From Robertmurraya korlensis NBRC 107688 (lineage in GTDB: Bacteria > Bacillota > Bacilli > Bacillales > Cytobacillaceae): a DNA stretch of 64,000 bases. Positions 58,012-64,000 of this stretch are shown one piece after another (position 1 is the stretch's first letter; each line of letters starts with the position of its first letter). Where the stretch lies: NCBI RefSeq assembly GCF_001591645.1, contig NZ_BCVH01000016.1, positions 33,863 to 97,862 on the forward strand. Direction: 5' to 3'. The notes under the pieces are model-generated. The model was not told the DNA's origin. It saw only the letters and a list, made by a program, of their open reading frames with translations, and did no database searches. The translations under genes and the position numbers were made by a program.

Positions 58012-58506
58012 CTAATATAGTCTCTCTTCCCGTTTGAAGTCACCGTTTTTGCCACCGGTCTTTTCAACCAAGTACGTTTTTCCGATAACCATTCCTTTAT
58101 CTACTGCTTTACACATATCATAAACGGTGAGCGCACAAACAGAAGCAGCTGTTAACGCTTCCATTTCTACACCCGTATTCCCTTTTGTCTTTACACTAGC
58201 AGATATATGTAGAGTATGGCAATTGTTATCTGATTCCCAATCAAAAGAAATATCGACACCGGTAAGTGGGATAGGATGGCACATTGGAATGATATCCCAT
58301 GTTTTTTTACTAGCCATTACTGCTGCTACCTGGGCTACTGCTAGCACATCACCCTTTTTCATTTGGTTATGGGTAATTCGATCATATATCTCTTGATTGA
58401 CAGTGATACTAGAATGGGCAATGGCCGTTCGAACCGTTTCGGGCTTATCACTCACATCTACCATTTTCGCTCTGCCTTCTTTATTAAAATGAGTGAACTC
58501 TGTCAT
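58012..58506 (-). CDS. moaC: Cyclic pyranopterin monophosphate synthase MoaC
   Basis: 164 residues. MoaC motifs are [21 protein letters not shown] and [21 protein letters not shown] with the catalytic Lys at the KAVD segment. It converts the MoaA product to cPMP in molybdopterin synthesis. Starts behind AGAGGTG at 58506 and is followed by rex. Confidence 0.97.
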   Translation of the reverse strand: MTEFTHFNKEGRAKMVDVSDKPETVRTAIAHSSITVNQEIYDRITHNQMKKGDVLAVAQVAAVMASKKTWDIIPMCHPIPLTGVDISFDWESDNNCHTLHISASVKTKGNTGVEMEALTAASVCALTVYDMCKAVDKGMVIGKTYLVEKTGGKNGDFKREERLY

Positions 58507-58644
58507 CTATTATACACCTCTTATAAAATCATACACTACTTTCCTCATTCCGTTGATTACATTGTAACATACTTCACATTTCATATCATTGCTCATCCGT
58601 ATTGAATGCGATACACTAACCGTAGAAGTATAGAGGTGAAATCA

Positions 58645-60567
58645 ATGATATTACTACAAGTAAACCAGCTTTCCAAGTCTTATGGAGCTGATCTAATTTT
58701 AACGAATATAAAACTTGAAGTTCAAACAAGAGATCGAATTGCCTTAGTAGGACGTAATGGTGCCGGAAAATCTACTTTACTAAAGATTATTGCCGGTCAC
58801 CTTTCATATGAATCAGGTGACTTGATTAAGCCTAAGCATGTGACCATTGGGTATTTAGCTCAGAACACAGGTCTTGTTTCTGGATTATCCATATGGGAAG
58901 AAATGCTTACCGTTTTTGAAAATCTCATGAAACAAGAGAAGGAGCTTCGTAAGCTAGAGGAAAAAATGGCTGATCCAGCCGTATTTGAGGATGCTGCTTT
59001 GTATGAGCGGACAATCAAAGAATATGACCTTCTTCAAAACGATTTTAAGGAGAACGGAGGATACCAGTACGAATCTGATATTCGTTCTGTATTACATGGC
59101 TTAAACTTCCATTCATTCGATTACTCTACAAAAATTGATAGCTTGAGTGGTGGTCAAAAAACTCGTTTAGCCCTTGCGAAGCTGTTATTAACGAAGCCTG
59201 ATATTCTTATATTGGATGAACCTACCAACCATTTAGATATCGATACTTTGGCTTGGCTAGAGCAGTATCTTACTGGCTACACGGGTGCCATCTTGATTGT
59301 CTCTCATGATCGGTACTTTTTAGATAAAGTAGTCAATCAAGTCTACGAAATTTCGCGAAACCAAATTAGTAAATTTACAGGAAACTACAGCTCTTATCTT
59401 GATAAAAAAGCCGAAAACTACGAGCGTGATTTAAAACAATACGAAAAACAGCAAGATGAAATAGCAAAGCTTCAGGACTTTATTCAAAAAAATCTTGCGC
59501 GTGCATCTACTACAAAGCGTGCTCAAAGTAGAAGGAAAAAGCTAGAGAGAATGCAAGTAATGGACAAGCCTCTAGGAGATGAGAAGTCTGCTTCCTTTGG
59601 TTTTGATATTGAGAAGCAAAGTGGCAATGAGGTGTTAAATATCCATTCCCTAGCAGTTGGTTATCAAGATGGACGAATAGCAGAGGATCTTTCCATTCGA
59701 ATTACTAGAGGGGATTCCGTAGCCTTAGTGGGGCCAAATGGGATTGGAAAGTCAACGCTACTCAAAACGATTCAAGGAACGTTACAACCGTTAGAAGGAC
59801 AAGTTCATTATGGAGCAAATGTCAGTATTGGCTACTATGACCAAGAGCAAGCAGCTTTAACTTCAAACAAACGGGTGTTAAATGAACTTTGGGACGATTA
59901 TCCACTGAAGAGTGAAAAGGAAATCCGAACGGTATTAGGCAATTTCTTGTTTACAGGTGACGATGTGTTAAAAACCGTGTCTACCCTTAGTGGTGGGGAA
60001 AAAGCCCGACTTGCACTAGCTAAGCTCATGATGCAAAAGGCGAATCTTCTTATATTAGATGAGCCTACCAACCATCTGGATTTGGATAGCAAAGAAATTT
60101 TAGAAAATGCTTTAGTGGATTATCCTGGTACGATTCTATTTGTATCTCATGATCGATACTTCATTAATCGAATAGCCACAAAAGTGATTGAACTGAGTAA
60201 ATCTGCTGCCATTGAATACCTCGGAGACTATGATTACTTTGTGGAAAAGAAGCTGGAACAAGAAGAGTTAAAAGCAATTGAACTAGCGGAAAAGGCAGCC
60301 ACGACCGTATCAGCTAGCCCCGACAAAAATACCTATCAAATCGATAAGGAAGCCAAGAAATTGGAGCGCCAGCGAAAGCGTCGTATTGAAGAAATCGAGG
60401 GACTGATTGAACAACTAGAGGAAACCATTGAGAAAAATAATGCCTTGTTATGTGAACCAGAGATTTTCCAGGATCATGAAAGAGTTCTTAAAATTAATGA
60501 AGAAAATGAACAGGCGAAACTTCAACTAGATGAACTACTAGAAGAATGGAGCGAGCTAGCTGAATAA
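58645..60567 (+). CDS. ydiF: ABC-F ATPase YdiF
   Basis: A 640-residue soluble twin-ABC protein: Walker A GRNGAGKST (near 40) and GPNGIGKST (near 375), signatures LSGGQKTRLAL and LSGGEKARLAL, Walker B LDEPTNHLD twice, a linker of basic helices, and a C-terminal coiled coil (about 570-640). ABC-F proteins act at the ribosome, not in membranes. ATG 58645 follows AGAGGTG; the 5' codons to 58606 are rejected. Divergent from moaC. Confidence 0.96.
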   Translation: MILLQVNQLSKSYGADLILTNIKLEVQTRDRIALVGRNGAGKSTLLKIIAGHLSYESGDLIKPKHVTIGYLAQNTGLVSGLSIWEEMLTVFENLMKQEKELRKLEEKMADPAVFEDAALYERTIKEYDLLQNDFKENGGYQYESDIRSVLHGLNFHSFDYSTKIDSLSGGQKTRLALAKLLLTKPDILILDEPTNHLDIDTLAWLEQYLTGYTGAILIVSHDRYFLDKVVNQVYEISRNQISKFTGNYSSYLDKKAENYERDLKQYEKQQDEIAKLQDFIQKNLARASTTKRAQSRRKKLERMQVMDKPLGDEKSASFGFDIEKQSGNEVLNIHSLAVGYQDGRIAEDLSIRITRGDSVALVGPNGIGKSTLLKTIQGTLQPLEGQVHYGANVSIGYYDQEQAALTSNKRVLNELWDDYPLKSEKEIRTVLGNFLFTGDDVLKTVSTLSGGEKARLALAKLMMQKANLLILDEPTNHLDLDSKEILENALVDYPGTILFVSHDRYFINRIATKVIELSKSAAIEYLGDYDYFVEKKLEQEELKAIELAEKAATTVSASPDKNTYQIDKEAKKLERQRKRRIEEIEGLIEQLEETIEKNNALLCEPEIFQDHERVLKINEENEQAKLQLDELLEEWSELAE

Positions 60568-60574
60568 GCAAAAA

Positions 60575-60606
60575 GAACCGGGAAGATTATTCTATCTCGG
60601 TTTTTC
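60575..60606 (+). terminator. Terminator of ydiF
   Basis: AACCGGGAAGAT pairs imperfectly with ATCTCGGTT and is followed by five T. Confidence 0.75.
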
Positions 60607-60607
60607 T

Positions 60608-60741
60608 TTTTCCACAATTTTATTCACAGATAAAGTGGTTAAATATAAGCTTTCCACAGGGTTTTCCACATTATCCACAATTTTAGTTTATTTTATCCAC
60701 ATTATACACAGGGAAACTTGTCGAAAGAGTGTTTATACACA
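60608..60741. promoter_or_regulatory. DnaA-box cluster between ydiF and tsaD
   Basis: TTATNCACA boxes all in one orientation: TTATTCACA at 60,620; TTATCCACA at 60,671 and 60,693 (two perfect boxes); TTATACACA at 60,702 and 60,733. Near matches TTTTCCACA at 60,608 and 60,662 and CTTTCCACA at 60,650. I recall DnaA binding in the gcp-ydiF gap in B. subtilis (gcp is tsaD), so the position appears conserved. Likely a DnaA-titration or regulatory cluster, not an origin. Confidence 0.85.
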
Positions 60742-60782
60742 AAAAATAGCCCCTATCTTATGATAGGGACTTTTTCCTAAGA

Positions 60783-61811
60783 CTATGAATTGTGGATAGA
60801 TAAATCTAACCCTGGATTTGCGTTTAACGAAAAGTCACTTCTTTGCCCTTTTTCAAACATGACACTTCCTGCTGCAGCAATCATTGCTGCATTATCTGTG
60901 CATAAAGAGAGCGGCGGAATCAGTAACTCTACATTTTCCATTGTGGAAAACTCATTTTCAAGTGCCGTTCGTAGACCTTTATTCGCTGCAACACCACCCG
61001 CAAGTAGTACTTGCTTAACCTCGTATTGTTTGGTAGCACGTACGGTTTTAGTTACCAACACATCAATCACACTTTGTTGAAAGCTTGCCGCAAGATCTTC
61101 AGGTGCGATGACTTCTCCTCGTTGCTCTGCATTGTGGACAGTGTTGATAACTGCTGATTTTAACCCACTAAAGCTAAAATCATAGGAGCCTTCCTCTAGC
61201 CAAGCTCTTGGTAAATCAATTATAGGTGACCCCACAGCAGCTAACCGATCAATATGTGGGCCGCCTGGATAAGGCATTTTTAACGTTCTTGCCACTTTAT
61301 CGTACGCTTCACCCGCAGCATCATCTCTTGTTTCACCGATTACTTCAAAATGACCATGTTCTTTCATATAAACTAGCTCTGTATGTCCACCAGACACTAC
61401 CAATGATAAAAGTGGAAATTCCATTTCCTTTATCAGCCGATTGGCATATATATGACCAGCTATATGGTGGATTCCTACAAGAGGAATACCATGTGCAAAG
61501 CTAAGTGCCTTTGCTGCATTTACTCCTATTAATAAGGCACCCACAAGTCCTGGTCCTTCCGTTACAGCAATCGCATCTATATCTGAAAACTGTAATTCTG
61601 CCACTTTCATCGCTTCATCAATTACCATCGTGATTTGCTCTACATGATGGCGAGAAGCAATCTCAGGAACCACTCCACCGAAGCGTTTATGACTCTCGAT
61701 CTGTGAGGCTACTATATTTGCTACTATTTCATGTCCATTCTTTACAATGGCAACAGCCGTTTCATCACAGCTTGTTTCTATACCTAATATATATTGATTT
61801 TTTTCACTCAT
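60783..61811 (-). CDS. tsaD: TsaD, tRNA N6-threonylcarbamoyladenosine transferase
   Basis: 342 residues. [16 protein letters not shown], the metal-binding histidines HHVEQI and [18 protein letters not shown] and the C-terminal [13 protein letters not shown]. It is the ASKHA-fold catalytic subunit for t6A37. ATG 61811 overlaps the rimI stop by 3 bp. Last gene of the tsaE-tsaB-rimI-tsaD operon. Confidence 0.98.
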   Translation of the reverse strand: MSEKNQYILGIETSCDETAVAIVKNGHEIVANIVASQIESHKRFGGVVPEIASRHHVEQITMVIDEAMKVAELQFSDIDAIAVTEGPGLVGALLIGVNAAKALSFAHGIPLVGIHHIAGHIYANRLIKEMEFPLLSLVVSGGHTELVYMKEHGHFEVIGETRDDAAGEAYDKVARTLKMPYPGGPHIDRLAAVGSPIIDLPRAWLEEGSYDFSFSGLKSAVINTVHNAEQRGEVIAPEDLAASFQQSVIDVLVTKTVRATKQYEVKQVLLAGGVAANKGLRTALENEFSTMENVELLIPPLSLCTDNAAMIAAAGSVMFEKGQRSDFSLNANPGLDLSIHNS

Positions 61812-62284
61812 ATTGTCACCCACATGACTAATGCATCCTCATAATTATCAGTATAATATTTCTTTCGTATTCCACCGTTCATAAAGCCAAGCTTACGGTA
61901 CAGAGACTGTGCCACTTCATTCGAAACCCTTACCTCAAGTGTCATTGTCTTCGCACCCCTCTTCTTTGCAATCTCCATGATCATACGAAGAATGGCTTCA
62001 CCTAACTTTTGACCACGAAACTCTGGTAACACAGCTATATTTGTAATATGTGCCTCATCAACAATAAGCCACATTCCACAATAACCTACAATTTGTCCTT
62101 CCTTTTCTAACACAAGATAGACAGCAAATTGATTTAAATTTAATTCATTTTCAAATGACTGTCTAGTCCAAGGGGTTGCAAATGAAAGCTCCTCAATTTT
62201 TAGAATTTGATCAATATCTTCTTCCTTCAAATATCGAAATACTAAGGAATCAGTCAATGATTGAGTTTCTTCATTTTGCTTCAT
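61808..62284 (-). CDS. rimI: RimI-type ribosomal protein N-acetyltransferase
   Basis: 158 residues, a GNAT fold with [20 protein letters not shown] (acetyl-CoA loop R-x-x-G-x-G/K-L) and [19 protein letters not shown]. RimI acetylates protein S18 N-termini. It overlaps both neighbours by a few bases within the t6A operon. Confidence 0.95.
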   Translation of the reverse strand: MKQNEETQSLTDSLVFRYLKEEDIDQILKIEELSFATPWTRQSFENELNLNQFAVYLVLEKEGQIVGYCGMWLIVDEAHITNIAVLPEFRGQKLGEAILRMIMEIAKKRGAKTMTLEVRVSNEVAQSLYRKLGFMNGGIRKKYYTDNYEDALVMWVTI

Positions 62285-62978
62285 TTTCCTTCTTCCCTTC
62301 TAGCCATTTCGCTTCAGCTTCAGCTAATCGAATATAATTTGGTACAAAGGTGTGCACATCAACTGGCTCACGATACATCCCTAAATGAGCTAGCTCCCCA
62401 GGACGAGGATTGTTTTCAGTCGAATGAGCAAATCTTGCTTGATCCCCCATAATTTCTGCTAGGGCTTCCTTGTGAATCGGAAGGTCATTTCCAACAAATA
62501 AAACAGGCTCAGAAAGCTCCTTTAAATGTTCTGCCCAATCTGCGGATAATACCAGTTGGTCCTGTTTCACTGTCTCGAGTGAGCCATTTTTGAAACGATA
62601 CAGGCCAGTATAGATTTGTCCTCTTCTAGCGTCAAATAGAGGAGCCACATAGCCTGGAAAATAACGTGCCGCTGAAGCTGCTAACACTTCTAAGCTCGAA
62701 ACCCCTACAAGAGGAATTTGCAATGTCCAAGCTAAAGTTTTTGCAATAGTGACTCCTATACGAACACCAGTATAGGAACCTGGACCTTCTGCAACAATGA
62801 TTTTCTCCAACTCTGCTGGTTTCACGTCACATTCCTTGCATAGAGTTTGAATTGCTGGCATGACTCGAACCGAGTGGTTCTTCTTAATATTCGTTATGTA
62901 TTCCCCAATCACTTGATTGTCATCAATTAGGGCAATGCCTAGTGGATAATTAGATGTATCAATTGCTAATACCTTCAT
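62271..62978 (-). CDS. tsaB: TsaB, t6A biosynthesis protein
   Basis: 235 residues. ASKHA fold with LAIDTSNYPLGIAL, IIVAEGPGSYTGVRIGV and SSLEVLA. TsaB is the non-catalytic partner of TsaD. It starts at 62978, coinciding with the last base of tsaE, so it is translationally coupled. Confidence 0.96.
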   Translation of the reverse strand: MKVLAIDTSNYPLGIALIDDNQVIGEYITNIKKNHSVRVMPAIQTLCKECDVKPAELEKIIVAEGPGSYTGVRIGVTIAKTLAWTLQIPLVGVSSLEVLAASAARYFPGYVAPLFDARRGQIYTGLYRFKNGSLETVKQDQLVLSADWAEHLKELSEPVLFVGNDLPIHKEALAEIMGDQARFAHSTENNPRPGELAHLGMYREPVDVHTFVPNYIRLAEAEAKWLEGKKENEAK

Positions 62979-63433
62979 TATGCAAATAGCTCCTTACAAA
63001 GCATTTCGTATCGTTTTCCTATGGGCGTAATCGTTAATATACGAGTATTTTCTTCCCCGTGAGTAATCTTTATTTGTAAAAGTTCATTTGGAAGTTGTTC
63101 TTCAATCAGATGAGCCCATTCCACAACCGTTACTCCCTGACCTTCAAAGTACTCATCAAACCCTAAGTCTTCATAGGAATCTTCTAATCGGTATACATCC
63201 ATATGGTAAAGAGGAAGTCGCCCATTGTATTCTTTTATAATGGTAAAAGTCGGACTACTAACGTTTTTAGTAATATCTAGTCCTACTGCCAAGCCTTTAG
63301 TAAATGTCGTCTTCCCTGCACCTAGATCTCCCTCTAACGTAATTACATCACCTGGTTGAAGTCTCTGTGCAAGTTCTTTAGAAAATTGTAATGTTTCTTC
63401 TGTATTGTTTGTTTTTACTATGTACTCGTTCAT
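62978..63433 (-). CDS. tsaE: TsaE, t6A biosynthesis ATPase
   Basis: 151 residues. P-loop LEGDLGAGKTTFTKGLA near residue 40, SPTFTIIKEY, and MDVYRLED. It binds the TsaB-TsaD complex and hydrolyses ATP. ATG 63433 is chosen, eight bases after GGGTGA; two upstream in-frame codons are alternatives. It heads the operon. Confidence 0.96.
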   Translation of the reverse strand: MNEYIVKTNNTEETLQFSKELAQRLQPGDVITLEGDLGAGKTTFTKGLAVGLDITKNVSSPTFTIIKEYNGRLPLYHMDVYRLEDSYEDLGFDEYFEGQGVTVVEWAHLIEEQLPNELLQIKITHGEENTRILTITPIGKRYEMLCKELFA

Positions 63434-63455
63434 TGAATTCATCACCCAATTCTTT

Positions 63456-63489
63456 TATAAAAAAGCCTTAGGACAAATTCCTAAGGCTA
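63456..63489 (-). terminator. Hairpin terminator in the tsaE leader
   Basis: Minus strand: AGCCTTAGGA / TCCTAAGGCT with a 5-base loop followed by TTTTTTAT, 23-56 bp before the tsaE start codon. No gene lies directly upstream, so it may attenuate the tsaE operon. Confidence 0.7.
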
Positions 63490-63769
63490 GTCTCTTATAA
63501 GTTTACATGATTTTAAAAAAATGAGCAAAGTAGGTTGGATTTTGCGGTAGTAGATATGTAGTTGTTTATGTAATTTAAAATTGATTAATTATGGTTGGAT
63601 TTGAAATGAAGTGCTGGATTATAAACGCAAATAATAACATAGGATCGCAAGTAAATTCTCAAAATCGCAAATATAATCACAAGTAAATATATCATATCCT
63701 TCATTTCTAAACGATTTTCTTTCTATCTTCGCCATAAAAGGCGTATTTAATTAAAAAATCACCATAAAA
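63490..63769. other. Non-coding gap with short repeats
   Basis: No credible gene. GGTTGGATTT occurs at 63,532-63,541 and 63,593-63,602. ATCGCAA and ATCACAA-type units recur around 63,640-63,690. A weak candidate promoter for tsaE (TTGCTC, 17 bp, TAAACT, minus strand) is at about 63,496-63,525. Confidence 0.35.
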
Positions 63770-63800
63770 AAACAAAAAAACGAATCCAATTGGTTCGTTT
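63770..63800 (-). terminator. Terminator of the tRNA operon
   Basis: Minus strand: AAACGAACCAATTGGATTCGTTT followed by TTTT, about 22 bp after tRNA-Asp. Confidence 0.8.
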
Positions 63801-63821
63801 GATTCTACTAAAATATGAAAA

Positions 63822-63897
63822 TGGCGGTCCCGACCGGGATCGAACCGGCGATCTCCTGCGTGACAGGCAGGCATGTTAACCGCTACACCACGGGACC
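63822..63897 (-). tRNA. tRNA-Asp (GTC)
   Basis: 76 nt including encoded CCA. The acceptor pairs GGTCCCG with CGGGACC; the anticodon loop reads CTGTCAC giving GTC; the T loop GTTCGATCC is normal. Confidence 0.97.
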
Positions 63898-63939
63898 GAA
63901 GTTTTTTTCAAGTGAAACTTGAAAAGTAACTTTCATTAA

Positions 63940-64000
<61 letters not shown>

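Noticed and set aside
60608..60741. A replication origin
   Set aside because: DnaA boxes are present, but no dnaA or dnaN gene and no clear unwinding element lie beside them; the flanking genes are ydiF and tsaD.

Overview
Overall character. The window is low-GC Bacillaceae-type DNA. The evidence is strong GGAGG-type ribosome binding sites with frequent GTG and TTG starts, a CIRCE element on groESL, and a right-hand block matching the Bacillus subtilis tsaE-tsaB-rimI-tsaD-ydiF-moaC-rex-ydiK-ydiL-groES-groEL region as I recall it. That block lies next to tRNA genes, as expected beside an rRNA/tRNA cluster. I cannot name the species.

Left part, 1-13,650: a complete type VII secretion (ESX/Yuk) locus on the minus strand. 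The order is esxA, esaA, essA, esaB, essB, essC, then an effector module of three small helical WXG/DUF proteins, one putative chaperone-like protein, and a pre-toxin-TG polymorphic toxin that runs off the window edge. Next come a chemotaxis receptor (14.2-16.0 kb), a probable Fnr-controlled DUF1858/DUF438 hemerythrin pair (16.1-17.6 kb), a DUF454 membrane protein and a DUF4317 protein. A nikABCDE-type ABC transporter (19.5-24.6 kb) has a near-perfect Fur box on its promoter. An XRE-cupin regulator and a PLP aminotransferase follow.

Middle, 26.8-35.4 kb. A 3.7-kb element (26,847-30,580) is bounded by 20-bp perfect direct repeats. It contains an IS relic, an orphan DcuS/CitA-like histidine kinase, a broken gene copy and a tyrosine integrase. 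It appears to have split the transcription terminator of the aminotransferase gene. Beyond it is a carbohydrate module (GH88 hydrolase, DUF2264 protein, AraC regulator) and an intact GRDP-like membrane protein, whose partial pseudogene copy lies inside the element.

Island, 35,565-54,021 (about 18.4 kb). It is inserted exactly at the 3' end of groEL: a 23-bp direct repeat, which includes the groEL stop codon, lies at both ends, and 22-bp presumed integrase arm sites lie just inside both ends. Backbone functions sit at the right: integrase, CGNR-like protein, small HTH proteins, a DUF3987 ATPase, a terminase-small-like HTH protein and an orphan DNA methyltransferase. The left and centre carry a dense, largely undescribed set of nucleic-acid defence candidates: a Vsr/PD-(D/E)XK-like nuclease, an EVE/PUA-like protein, a DUF1643-like protein, two paralogous PD-(D/E)XK proteins, a GIY-YIG protein, a small membrane protein, a GmrSD-like DUF262/DUF1524 protein, and a 930-residue nuclease-methyltransferase fusion. 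No structural phage or conjugation genes are visible, so it looks like a satellite or mobilisable island.

Right part, 54.0-64.0 kb: core genes groEL/groES with CIRCE, ydiL, ydiK, rex, moaC, ydiF (ABC-F), then the t6A genes tsaD, rimI, tsaB, tsaE. A cluster of DnaA boxes, all in one orientation, sits between ydiF and tsaD. The window ends in tRNA-Asp and a partial initiator tRNA-Met.
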